A stretch of DNA of 53,257 nt from a virus, in the IMG/VR virus record IMGVR_UViG_3300019887_000002, positions 1 to 53,257 of that record. One strand, 5' to 3'. Below the pieces are notes generated by a model. The model made no database searches. It had not been told where the DNA came from and saw nothing but the letters and a program-made list of their open reading frames with translations. A program made the translations under genes and the position numbers. Shown one piece after another: positions 28,660-37,705 of the stretch (the first letter of the stretch is position 1; each line of letters opens with the position of its first letter).

Positions 28660-28760
28660 CGTTGAATTCACGTTGACTCATATTCAAAGCGAGTCAAACG
28701 CGATTGGTCCAAGAGCTTACGCATTAGTAACGCTAGTTTGACTCAGCGCTTTGAATCACG
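28660..28760. promoter_or_regulatory. Dyad element B
   Basis: ATTCAAAGC-GAGTCAAAC (28682-28699) pairs perfectly with GTTTGACTC-(AGC)-GCTTTGAAT (28736-28756) apart from the AGC bulge. The outer block CGTTGAATTCA is at 28660-28670. Read on the minus strand it matches element A in layout, in bulge (GCT), in the distance between core blocks (44 versus 45) and in the outer block. Lies before the resolvase gene. Confidence 0.65.
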
Positions 28761-28792
28761 ATGTCCGAACAGTTTGAGAGGAGGATTGACAG

Positions 28793-29287
28793 ATGCAAGT
28801 TGTAGTCGCCTTTGACCCAGGAGGCACAACCGGAATGACAGTTGCTCGGAAGAAAGATCCAGGACGTAGGGTCTCTGGAGAATGGACTTGGGAGTTCTAC
28901 GAACTAGGTCCATCACAGCATCACGCAATACTCTGGCGTGATCTCAACCATCTCAACGTTCTGATCCCAAAGAGCGTCGACCTAACAGTAGTGTGTGAGT
29001 CCTTCGACCATAGAGCCAACGAAGCAGCTGAACTGATCTCGTGCGAGTACATCGGCATCATCGTCCTGTGGTGTACTGTTAAGGAAGTGCGCCTAGTAAT
29101 GCAGACACCTTCCGAGGCAAAGAACTTCTGGACAGATAACAAACTCAAGCACCTGGGTCTCTACCACCCAACTAAAGGCGACCACTCGAACGATGCTACC
29201 AGACATGCACTCCGCTTTATCACACAGTGGAGAGACAAGACGTTCATCTACCAACTGAAAGGAATCAACGGTGCCTCGGCTGTTTGA
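28793..29287 (+). CDS. RuvC-like Holliday junction resolvase
   Basis: 164 aa, ATG after GAGAGGAGG. RNase H-fold nuclease: Asp8 in AFDPGGTTG, Glu69 in VVCESF, and Asp131/Asp135 in GDHSNDATRHAL give the acidic metal site. Cuts branched DNA made by replication or recombination so that it can be packaged. Overlaps the terminase-like gene by 17 nt, which implies joint production. Confidence 0.75.
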   Translation: MQVVVAFDPGGTTGMTVARKKDPGRRVSGEWTWEFYELGPSQHHAILWRDLNHLNVLIPKSVDLTVVCESFDHRANEAAELISCEYIGIIVLWCTVKEVRLVMQTPSEAKNFWTDNKLKHLGLYHPTKGDHSNDATRHALRFITQWRDKTFIYQLKGINGASAV

Positions 29288-30752
29288 AACAGGTGTCGGA
29301 CTAACTACCCCTCTCGATCAACTACAGGATGCAGCTCACAAGGCAGCACGCATCTGGAGGAACAACGCACGAGTTGACCAACGGATGCCTCCTGGAGACT
29401 GGAGAGTTTGGCTCATCGTCGGTGACAGAGGTTCTGGGAAGACATATGCTGAGACACTAGCAGCCTTGGCCGCTCTTGACGGGCCTAAGAGGAACATTGG
29501 TTTCGTCGCTCCATCCTTGAGTGCTGCCAAGATGGTTAACTTGGACGGAGAGTCAGGCATCTTGGCAGCAGTCGGTGGTGAAGAGAACGTTGGTAAGGTC
29601 ATCAGAGGACAGAATGATGTCTACTGCATCTTCAACAATGGCAGTCAGATTGAGTTCCGCTCCTCTGCCAGTCCTGAGAGCATACGAGGTAGGAACTGGG
29701 ACCTCTGTATCTGGGATGAAGTCATTGCAGCGAAGCACCCACTTGCAACCTGGCAACAGATCCAAGCTGCTACACGCAAAGGTCGCGCCCGTGTGGTGAT
29801 TGGTACTTCATGGGACGCTGATCACCCAGACAAAGGCAAGCCTCGGTACGAGGAAGCCAAAGCAGTTCTCTCCAGCATCCTGAAGCGAGAAGGTAGTGGA
29901 GTTATTGTCACGTTCATGAAGTCGTCCGACAACACTGCACTCTCCAAGGAGTGGCTAAAGGAGAACATTGGACACACGGACCTCGACAACCTTCTCAACG
30001 TCGACCCAAGCGCCGGCTTCTTCCGCTCCCCTATGTTTCAATACCACAGGGCGATGGAGGATAGGATTGAACTTGGAGACAAGAAGGTTAGGTACGGAAG
30101 GCTCTATCGCTTCGTTGTCGTACATCCTGTGATGCAGGACGACTCTCCGTGTATCCTCCTACATATCGGGACGTTCAAGAGTCACGGGAAGAGGTACATA
30201 GTCATCTTGGATGAGATCCGAGAATACATGCCTGCTGCGATGGCAGTCGAACGTGGACGAGAGGTTATGAAGACCCTCAAAGCCAACTACGTCCTGTACG
30301 ATGCAGCACACTACTTCGGACCTCCAGAGACGGATCCACGCTTCAGGTTGATCAAGGTACCACCTCCCCCTCATACAGCCTTCCCGGTACAGAAGGCCCT
30401 AGCCGAAGGTAGGTTGTGGTTACAACCAGAGATGAAAGAGGACCTGCTCGCATACGTACCTGAAGGTATAGAGTCTAAGAGGGCTGACAGAGTGATCGCC
30501 TTGTCTCTTGCAACAACTGAGGTTGACGCACTCGACTATAGGAAGACACCTCCAAGAGTACGGCCCGTGTGGTTCAGGATCTTGAAGTGGCTAGGGGTAG
30601 CGTACTTGACTTACAACTTCTTCATCTTCTCGTTCATCCTGATGCTCCTCCTACTACCGTTCGACTTCATTGCAATACTCCTACTCATTAGGATGAGGAA
30701 GAGGAAGAAGGCAGAAGTTGAGAAGCGGATGAAGACGATGGGATTGATCTAA
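29271..30752 (+). CDS. Terminase-like ATPase with membrane tail
   Basis: 493 aa, GTG start. Terminase-type motor domain: Walker A GDRGSGKT (51-58), GFVAPSLSAAKMV, IEFRSSASPESIRG and Walker B LCIWDE (145-150), then the coupling-like VIGTSWD. The RNase H-like part is degenerate: the usual first Asp motif reads VVVHPVM, though YVLYDAAH and RADRVIALSLAT are kept. Residues ~440-473 form a hydrophobic hairpin (FFIFSFILMLLLLPF, then FIAILLLI) followed by a basic tail (RMRKRKK). A second, late-strand TerL exists, so this one may be a membrane-bound DNA motor. Confidence 0.75.
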   Translation: MPRLFETGVGLTTPLDQLQDAAHKAARIWRNNARVDQRMPPGDWRVWLIVGDRGSGKTYAETLAALAALDGPKRNIGFVAPSLSAAKMVNLDGESGILAAVGGEENVGKVIRGQNDVYCIFNNGSQIEFRSSASPESIRGRNWDLCIWDEVIAAKHPLATWQQIQAATRKGRARVVIGTSWDADHPDKGKPRYEEAKAVLSSILKREGSGVIVTFMKSSDNTALSKEWLKENIGHTDLDNLLNVDPSAGFFRSPMFQYHRAMEDRIELGDKKVRYGRLYRFVVVHPVMQDDSPCILLHIGTFKSHGKRYIVILDEIREYMPAAMAVERGREVMKTLKANYVLYDAAHYFGPPETDPRFRLIKVPPPPHTAFPVQKALAEGRLWLQPEMKEDLLAYVPEGIESKRADRVIALSLATTEVDALDYRKTPPRVRPVWFRILKWLGVAYLTYNFFIFSFILMLLLLPFDFIAILLLIRMRKRKKAEVEKRMKTMGLI

Positions 30753-31378
30753 CGCTTACGTGGACGGCCTCTCCCACGACTGGAACTACGTCGTCTAACC
30801 CTATGATGCGTTGCGTAGTACCTCTTAAGGCTAGCTTTGATCTTTGCTTTGGTCACTGCTGAGAGATGCCTACCTTTAAGGGCCGCACTAATCTTTGCTC
30901 GTGTCGTCGTACTAACTGTACGACCCTTTAGTGCGGCACTAATCTTGGCCCGCGTAGCTGCAGACACTTGACGGCCTTTCAAGGCAGCACTGATCTTTGC
31001 TCGTGTGGCTGCTGACTCGATCCTGCCCTTAAGAGCTGCACTGATCTTAGCTCTGGAGGCTGCAGAAATAGTACGACCCTTGAGTGCTGCAGATATCTTT
31101 GCACGAGCTGCCGGACTTAAAGTCCGTCCCTTGTTAGCTGCTGCAATCTTTGCTCGTGTAGCTGCAGAGACTACCCTGCCTTTGTTTGCAGCAGATATCT
31201 TTGCTCTCGTTGCCGCAGACATTGGGTGGCCTGGATGGTGTCTACCTTTGAGAGCAGCACTAATTTTGGCTCGTGCTGCAGGAGATAGAGGTCGGTGCTT
31301 CCTGCCTTTGTTAGCGGCACTGATCCTTGCCTTAGTGACTGCTGAGAGGTGTCGTCCAGTCTTGTGAATGTAGGGCAC
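30749..31378 (-). CDS. NUMOD3 repeat array with AT-hook
   Basis: 209 aa, GTG directly after the previous stop, AAAAGG upstream. Ten copies of a 16-18-residue unit of the form SAATRAKISAALKGR, the NUMOD3 DNA-binding motif normally fused in ones to threes to GIY-YIG or HNH nucleases. No nuclease domain is present. The tail (RVRRRSSSRGRGRPRKR) contains an AT-hook core GRPRK. Highly basic throughout. Last gene of the late operon; its stop overlaps the convergent plus-strand stop by 4 nt. Most likely condenses or coats DNA. Confidence 0.8.
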   Translation of the reverse strand: MPYIHKTGRHLSAVTKARISAANKGRKHRPLSPAARAKISAALKGRHHPGHPMSAATRAKISAANKGRVVSAATRAKIAAANKGRTLSPAARAKISAALKGRTISAASRAKISAALKGRIESAATRAKISAALKGRQVSAATRAKISAALKGRTVSTTTRAKISAALKGRHLSAVTKAKIKASLKRYYATHHRVRRRSSSRGRGRPRKR

Positions 31379-32137
31379 CTAGAACCTTTTGGCAAGGTAG
31401 TTCAACCTGGCACCTAGAAACCACATTACATTCGTTGATGTATCCGCTGCTATAGTGCCATTACGATCTAAGACCATTGTAATTAAACCACCAGCAGTAA
31501 TTGGTGCATTAATATTGAAGAGTGCTGGTATGACTGCATATCCGTTATAAGAAGGCACGGTTACACTTCCTGTTGCAGCCCCCGAGTCAGCGACAGTTCC
31601 TCCTGGAGTACCCGACGCGATAGCCTTACCTTGTCCGTCGCATCGAAAGTCACCAGTACCTCCACCCTGATAGTGGATATCTACTTGAATCACTCCACTA
31701 GTATAGTCCCAAGGCACCTCCGTAGTACCTACAACACCGTCAGCAAATCCATGACGCAGACCCCAAGCGAACGCCATATTTGCCCAACCTCCGAAGGAGG
31801 TGTAACTAGGACCACCTAGTCCAGCATCGAACTGTTTAGCAGGTATCCAACGACTGTTCAGGTACGTACCACTCTGAGCACCTATCACTAACAAGTCGCC
31901 ATTATCGTCAAGTACCCAAACTGTATCTAGTGCTTGCAGTGTAACGAGTGTAGTGATATTGAAGGCATTGGCAGTTGCAGCTCCTTTTAGTCGCAGGTCA
32001 ACTGTCCCGTTGGCATGAACGGTGTCTACAACAGCCTGGTGCCTATCAATAGGATGCCCAGGACGTCCTCCAGGACCTCTGATAGGACGCTTAAACAAAC
32101 CCGCCATTGGGTACAGAGGGTTCTGGTTAGGATCCAT
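31379..32137 (-). CDS. Tail tip/spike protein, OB-fold start
   Basis: 252 aa. N-terminal ~100 residues fit an OB-type spike domain (HQAVVDTVHANGTVDLRLKG, DTVWVLDDNGDLLVIG). The C-terminal part is a Gly/Ser-rich beta domain with aromatic strands, similar in feel to receptor-binding jelly rolls (GVIQVDIHYQGGGTGDF, YAVIPALFNINAP). Last structural gene at the tail end, so probably part of the tip or fibre that touches the host. Confidence 0.7.
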   Translation of the reverse strand: MDPNQNPLYPMAGLFKRPIRGPGGRPGHPIDRHQAVVDTVHANGTVDLRLKGAATANAFNITTLVTLQALDTVWVLDDNGDLLVIGAQSGTYLNSRWIPAKQFDAGLGGPSYTSFGGWANMAFAWGLRHGFADGVVGTTEVPWDYTSGVIQVDIHYQGGGTGDFRCDGQGKAIASGTPGGTVADSGAATGSVTVPSYNGYAVIPALFNINAPITAGGLITMVLDRNGTIAADTSTNVMWFLGARLNYLAKRF

Positions 32138-33264
32138 TACGCAGCGATCCTCCTAGCAACACATTGCATAGGAGCAACATCGTCCAGAGGCATTGTGACT
32201 GTGTCCAAAACGAACTTCTGGTTGACACCTGACTTCGCTCTCTGAACGTATATACAGTCCCATGCCTCCAGCATCGGCACAACAACAGACGAGAATCTGA
32301 ACCCAACGATTTGACCTTTAGACAGAGTGAGCAGTGAATTCGCAACCGCCAATGCTTGGTCTGCTGTTGTAATCATCGGACTCTTGTATGCAGGAGCTAC
32401 AGAGCCACCAAAGGCAATGTTGTTACTTGCTGGATCAGTAGGATCGATGTTCTGTGCTACAGCACGAACAGGTACGGAGTTACCTGTACTCTCTCCAGTC
32501 ACAAGCTGGTAGTTGTAAACCTTGTCTTCGTTCCAGTCCGTCGACAAGTCCAGGATGACATTTCGCGGTCCCTCTACGAACGTCCACAGGGGCTGTGCAT
32601 TATCGACGTTGGGGATCTCATCGATCACGATCTGACCTTGCCAGTCGAAGTACACTTGCTTCGCGGAGTCAGTTCCCAACTTGACACTGACGTCCCAAGG
32701 GTTGTCACTAGTTTGATATGTTGCTCCTGCTAAAGCGTACCCAGGACTCGAACCCATACGAAACGTATAGCCTGGTGTCCCTGAATTGATGATCTGTTGT
32801 ATTGCCGTGTACACATCTAGGCCTGCTGCTAGTGAGTACACGTCAACGAATCCTGATCGCTGTACCTTCTTCGCGCGGTCGTACCCCATGATCGTAATAG
32901 TCAGCCCCTGGCCAGAATCCTCTACTTGTGTCTGGTCAATACGGAACACACCGAGCGGAACGAATTCAGGAGGAGTAGCATCTTGGAAGTCTACTCCACG
33001 ATACAGCCATAGTTCGTTTCCAGTAGTTGGAGCAAGTAAGTCAGCAGTAGTACGAGGACTCAACGACCCTGTGGGGTCAGTCAGTTCGACTCGACACGAT
33101 CGGCGGATAGAGTTGGTTGAAGAGATAGTAATGTACCCGCTAGTAATTGCTAGTGTCTTCAACCAACTTGGTTGTATCTGCGAACCTGTCCAAACTTCTG
33201 CTTTGGTCACAACCTTGTGGCCCGTCATCAGGGCTGCTTGTAACTTGAGGGAGGCAGGAATCAT
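32137..33264 (-). CDS. Minor tail protein, DUF5047-like
   Basis: 375 aa when started at ATG 33264 (MIPASLKLQAAL), which overlaps the upstream stop; the longer frame runs back through the neighbour's sequence. VVTKAEVWTGSQ, NSIRRSCRVELTDPTG, VPLGVFRIDQTQVED and GLTITIMGYDRAKKVQR fit the DUF5047 baseplate-hub-like tail proteins of actinophages. Probably part of the tail hub below the distal tail protein. Confidence 0.8.
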   Translation of the reverse strand: MIPASLKLQAALMTGHKVVTKAEVWTGSQIQPSWLKTLAITSGYITISSTNSIRRSCRVELTDPTGSLSPRTTADLLAPTTGNELWLYRGVDFQDATPPEFVPLGVFRIDQTQVEDSGQGLTITIMGYDRAKKVQRSGFVDVYSLAAGLDVYTAIQQIINSGTPGYTFRMGSSPGYALAGATYQTSDNPWDVSVKLGTDSAKQVYFDWQGQIVIDEIPNVDNAQPLWTFVEGPRNVILDLSTDWNEDKVYNYQLVTGESTGNSVPVRAVAQNIDPTDPASNNIAFGGSVAPAYKSPMITTADQALAVANSLLTLSKGQIVGFRFSSVVVPMLEAWDCIYVQRAKSGVNQKFVLDTVTMPLDDVAPMQCVARRIAA

Positions 33265-35276
33265 GGGATGTCTACCTCTTCTGCAGTGAGTTCGATGTGC
33301 CACCAAATTGGATTGAAACTCATCATCCAGTCGACTGCGATGTCGGGTTGAATACGAAGGTACCACTGGTCACCTGTTGGTGCTTGAAGTAGTACTGTTT
33401 GCTGGTTATTTCTGATCGCTACAAGTTGACCGTACACCGACTGTGACGTGATCTCTAGGATGACAGATAGTACTTGACCCAGGATCGTATCGTACACAGG
33501 TACCCTTCTAGTTCTACCTAACGGTGAGAACATGCCAAGCGACTCGTGACTAGTAATCGGTAGTGCAGGGCCGACCTTGCCTTGAGTCTGTGCCATAGCA
33601 TTAGGCAGAGACATGTTCAACGAAGGCTTTTGCGGTACCTTCAGTTGCCACTCGGAGATGGTTACTGTTGCTGTAACTGTCGAGGTGTACTGACTCCCGA
33701 CGTACACGCCAGCAGCTTGTGTTCCCAGGATCTTGGCTCGATAAGTCCTAACTATACCGCTCCTAGCTTCATAGTCGTATAGTGTCACCGACTGGTTCGA
33801 ACCGATTGCTGTACCGGTCAAACGATGGGAGATCCAGGTAGTTCCTCCGTCATCACTGTAGTCGATCACCCATACAGCTGCACCAGTACCATTCACCCAA
33901 GCCTGGGAGGCTCCAAGGATGATGCCCATCATATCAACGAAGTGCTTCTCGGACAAGGCACAACCTTGAGCCTCCATGATGATACGTGCATAAGCAGAAC
34001 TCGCTGGTGCTGTAGCATTGAAGGTGATAGGTGTCCACCCTGTAGTAACATCTGCAGTGGTTCCTGAAAAGGATGTGCTAAGAGATGTGCCACTAATGTC
34101 GAACCACTCTATACCTACTCGACACAACCGCCCTGTGGAGTTAGCTCGGAAGGACGCCATGACAGAGTATGTTGCTCCGACATTTACTGGTACTCCTCCT
34201 GTACCTCCCGTAGATCCATCTTGCATAGTACCAGCAGCAACTGCTGACATCTGTAGACAGCTAGCTCCGTGAGCTCCGAAAACCCCAGACTTCCCAGCAT
34301 TACAATTCAGGATTCCTACTTGGATACCAGCTCCATTGACCTCAACATCTGCTTGTTCGCGAGTCAGTAGGTTCAGTACAGTTCCAAGTGCTAACGCTAC
34401 ACGAGCATTAGGGTTGTCTGCAGTAGCTGTAAACGTTGGGACCGCTGGAGCATCTATGATGGAGGTAAAGACTGTGTTAGACTGCCAGGGACCCCATCTC
34501 AAGTTTGATCCCACGTCAGACAATTTGATGTATGCTGAGTAGTTGGTAGCTGGAGCCATATCGTAACCGACTTGAATGGAGTTACTCGGAGTCAGTAGTT
34601 GTCCAGAGTCCCATAGTTGAATGCCTCCTCCGAAGTCAGGGCTGCCTCCTACTGGAGGATTGGCGAAGTCGTACAGTTTCAACCAAGCAGCAGCCTGTTG
34701 GTCACCCTCGTCATCACTGAGAGTGTAGGAGATATTGACACGCGTACGATCAATTGGGTTGCCAGCTACAATAGCTGCAGCCTTAGGCGCGCGATTGTAC
34801 TCTACAACTAACCACACTTCGAAGATGTAGTAGCCTGCCGCGTTCGCTTGTGTAGCTAAATTAACGATAAGATTGTTGACTGATGCAGGTGTCCACGCTA
34901 CGTTGTTAGGGTCTAATAGCCAAGCTTGAGTATCACTGCTACCTGCAGCGATACCAATCCCGGGGACGACAACGCTACCGGACCACGATACGCCATTAGA
35001 TAAAGATGCAAGAAGGTTGAATGGGGAGCCTGAATAGCGTGCTCTCACTCTAACACGTACAGATCGAATTTGAATCTCCGATAACACTACACCACCAAAG
35101 GCCGAACTACTCATCTGTTCTTGTAGAACACAGTTAGGTGGCGAACTAGCTAGCGTTACATAGGTGGTGTCTACACCATCCGATAGCGCTTGCCAAGCTG
35201 TGCCTCCCGTACTAACAGTCCAGCCAGAGTTCTGTACATCTAAGATTGGTGTAAGTAGTGCTATCTGGTTAGCCAC
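33261..35276 (-). CDS. Large minor tail protein
   Basis: 671 aa. Beta-rich throughout, with a carbohydrate-binding-like N-terminal domain (YVTLASSPPNCVLQEQ, VRVRVRARYSGSPF), a Fn3-like section (RAPKAAAIVAGNPIDRTRV, TNYSAYIKLSDV), and a C-terminal domain close to distal tail proteins (LGMFSPLGRTRRVPVYDTIL, GDQWYLRIQP). Follows the tape measure gene, as distal tail/adsorption proteins do. Likely joins tube to hub and contributes to receptor contact. Confidence 0.75.
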   Translation of the reverse strand: MANQIALLTPILDVQNSGWTVSTGGTAWQALSDGVDTTYVTLASSPPNCVLQEQMSSSAFGGVVLSEIQIRSVRVRVRARYSGSPFNLLASLSNGVSWSGSVVVPGIGIAAGSSDTQAWLLDPNNVAWTPASVNNLIVNLATQANAAGYYIFEVWLVVEYNRAPKAAAIVAGNPIDRTRVNISYTLSDDEGDQQAAAWLKLYDFANPPVGGSPDFGGGIQLWDSGQLLTPSNSIQVGYDMAPATNYSAYIKLSDVGSNLRWGPWQSNTVFTSIIDAPAVPTFTATADNPNARVALALGTVLNLLTREQADVEVNGAGIQVGILNCNAGKSGVFGAHGASCLQMSAVAAGTMQDGSTGGTGGVPVNVGATYSVMASFRANSTGRLCRVGIEWFDISGTSLSTSFSGTTADVTTGWTPITFNATAPASSAYARIIMEAQGCALSEKHFVDMMGIILGASQAWVNGTGAAVWVIDYSDDGGTTWISHRLTGTAIGSNQSVTLYDYEARSGIVRTYRAKILGTQAAGVYVGSQYTSTVTATVTISEWQLKVPQKPSLNMSLPNAMAQTQGKVGPALPITSHESLGMFSPLGRTRRVPVYDTILGQVLSVILEITSQSVYGQLVAIRNNQQTVLLQAPTGDQWYLRIQPDIAVDWMMSFNPIWWHIELTAEEVDIP

Positions 35277-37699
35277 TAGCGGGAGTTCACCTCCTGTACC
35301 AATCGTGATATCGCCTGGTTAAGAAGTTGCTGGAGTCCTGGCAGAGCTTCCTGGGTGATACTTGCGTTGCTAAAGTCAATAGCTCCCGGAGCTACGTACA
35401 CTATTTTACTTCCTACTCCAAGTCCTCCTAGACCAGGAAGACCAGGCATAGCACTGTTCATTGCACCTTGCACCATTGAAGCAGAACCCGTGATTCCTTG
35501 AACCAAACCCTGCATGATATTCTTCCCATACTCAGCCATAAGCTTGGAAGGTGAACTAAGTCCAAATAAGCTACGAAGAGGTCCTGGGATGATATCTTTC
35601 AGGAAGCGTTCGAACTGGTGAGTAAACCAATCCTTGATCGACAGGAACCCTTGCCAAAGACCTCCAACAACATCTCTTCCGGCCTGCCAAAGTATGCCTG
35701 CCAAACCTGCGACAGCATTGACGAGTATTTCTCCGGCACCCTTAACAATGCCTTGTATAGCATCCCAGATACCGTGCCAGATGCCTTTCAGGTCTTCACC
35801 AAGTTTACTCCACTTGCCTGTGATCAAATCAAGAAACAAACTGATGATGGAAACGACAATTTCAATCGCACCCTTAACAACACCAAAGATGATGTCCCAT
35901 GCACCACGTAGGATACCGATCACATGGTTAAGACCGTGATCCCAGAGCCAGGCTATGATGTCGATTGCTGTTGTAATGATTGCTAGTATGACCTTGACAA
36001 CGAAGTCGACAATCATACTGATCTCTGACCACCAACGACGTGTGTGATCAGCAATGAACTTCCAGGTACTTTGTAGTTGATCGCCTACATGAGCAACAAA
36101 TGCTTGGAGTTTGTCCAAATCTTTCTGGAACACATCCCAGAGGTTCTCAGCAGCGTTAACAACCCAGTGAATGTCTGACTCCACTGTGTGCCAAGCACTG
36201 CTTCCTACAGTAACTAAGTGATCCCAGAGTCTAGTTATGTCGTCAACAGCCTGCTTCACATCTAAGCGCACGGCTGACCAGACTTCAGAGGACACCCGTT
36301 TGATATCATTCCAATTCTTGATGACACCAAACCCGATAAGAGGTAGCAGGATCAAAGCAGCCATTAGTCCTGCCACTACAGCTACTGCTGCTCCTATACC
36401 TCCGACAAGTGGTGCTAGCGCGGCAATCAGTATCAGCACACCTCCTGCTACAGCTATTACGATACCGCCGATTAGTAGGAAGACAGAGAGGAAAGCAGCA
36501 CCATAAATGATTGCATCACGGAGGTGTGGGTTGAGACCTTGGAACCACTGCAATACCTGAGCACCATATCCTATCAACTTGGCGACTACAGGAATGAACA
36601 AGTCACCTATCTCTGTTCGGAGAATCTCCCAGTTGTTCTTCAGGAGTTGCAATTGTGCTGCAGGTTGCTTCGCCATAATGTCATAGGCAGCAGCTTGAGC
36701 ACCCGCAGAGTTACGAACTGCATTTGTCATCTCACCGAACAAATTGGTATTGTCGTGCACAGCTAAGTTCAGGAACCTCATTGCCTGGATAGTACCTCCA
36801 GCACCATACGTGAGGTCCTTGAGTGCAGCTGAAATATCTACATCAGACATACCTTGGAAGTGCTTCCTGAGGTCAGCGACAACATCCACCATCGGACGGA
36901 ACTTGCCGGAAGCATCAGCAACAGCAATACCAATACCTTCTAGGTTAGTCTTCCAAACAGGATTGGAAAACAAGTCCATCGCACGTGCAGCTGACGTAGA
37001 TGCCATTGCGGCGCTCAAGCCATTCCTAGTTAGGAAGGCGAGCATGCCACCTAAGTCTTCTACAGTCTGACCAGCACGAACTGCAGACGGGATTGCTCTA
37101 CCAATAGTAGAAGCCAACTCCGCATAAGTTAAAACACCCTTCTTAACAGTTTCAAATTGCACATCCATTACACGGTTGACATCTTCTACAGGTATCTTAA
37201 ACGCGTTCATAATCGATATGGATGCACGAGCAGCTGCCTGAACATCTACCTGTCCTGCTACTGCACCTTTTGAAAACGCTGACAGCAATTTCTCAGCACC
37301 CTGTACGTTGACATCCATCGATGAGAAGATGTCATATAGAGACGTCTGCATCTGATCGAATGGTGCAGCAATACTAGAGGCTACTTCCCTACCGACTCGT
37401 TTGATGTCCTCTAGCTTCACACCCATCTGATCAACCTGCGTCAGAGTGAGCGCAGAAACATTACTGTACTCGATGGCAGCTTTTGTTGCTGAACCAAAGA
37501 AGACTACTCCAGCCCCACCGATGGCAGCCATACCAAGACCGACACCGACCATAGCAGAGCCAATATTCTTAAGTTGCCCTGCTGTCAGACTGCCTGTAGC
37601 TCCTAGACCAGCAACACTACCGGCAACCTGATCTAGGACCCGCGACGCTTGGTCACGAGCCCTAATGAGAAGGAGGACGTCACGAATACCTAATGGCAT
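35276..37699 (-). CDS. Tape measure protein
   Basis: 807 aa, the longest gene. Sets tail length and enters the host membrane during injection. N-terminal helical part with PhageMin-type MQTSLYDIFSSMDVNVQGAE, hydrophobic segments near residues 395-460 (AAFLSVFLLIGGIVIAVAGG, VLILIAALAPLVGGIGAAVA) and further membrane-active stretches at 560-640, then a Gly-rich end (LFGLSSPSKLMAEYGKNI). Preceded by frameshifted chaperones, the standard siphovirus order. Confidence 0.9.
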   Translation of the reverse strand: MPLGIRDVLLLIRARDQASRVLDQVAGSVAGLGATGSLTAGQLKNIGSAMVGVGLGMAAIGGAGVVFFGSATKAAIEYSNVSALTLTQVDQMGVKLEDIKRVGREVASSIAAPFDQMQTSLYDIFSSMDVNVQGAEKLLSAFSKGAVAGQVDVQAAARASISIMNAFKIPVEDVNRVMDVQFETVKKGVLTYAELASTIGRAIPSAVRAGQTVEDLGGMLAFLTRNGLSAAMASTSAARAMDLFSNPVWKTNLEGIGIAVADASGKFRPMVDVVADLRKHFQGMSDVDISAALKDLTYGAGGTIQAMRFLNLAVHDNTNLFGEMTNAVRNSAGAQAAAYDIMAKQPAAQLQLLKNNWEILRTEIGDLFIPVVAKLIGYGAQVLQWFQGLNPHLRDAIIYGAAFLSVFLLIGGIVIAVAGGVLILIAALAPLVGGIGAAVAVVAGLMAALILLPLIGFGVIKNWNDIKRVSSEVWSAVRLDVKQAVDDITRLWDHLVTVGSSAWHTVESDIHWVVNAAENLWDVFQKDLDKLQAFVAHVGDQLQSTWKFIADHTRRWWSEISMIVDFVVKVILAIITTAIDIIAWLWDHGLNHVIGILRGAWDIIFGVVKGAIEIVVSIISLFLDLITGKWSKLGEDLKGIWHGIWDAIQGIVKGAGEILVNAVAGLAGILWQAGRDVVGGLWQGFLSIKDWFTHQFERFLKDIIPGPLRSLFGLSSPSKLMAEYGKNIMQGLVQGITGSASMVQGAMNSAMPGLPGLGGLGVGSKIVYVAPGAIDFSNASITQEALPGLQQLLNQAISRLVQEVNSR

Positions 37700-37705
37700 A
37701 CTCTC

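Noticed and set aside
31005-31367. Plus-strand Ala/Leu-rich frame with internal repeats
   Set aside because: It is the mirror of the NUMOD3 repeat gene; its periodicity comes from that array.
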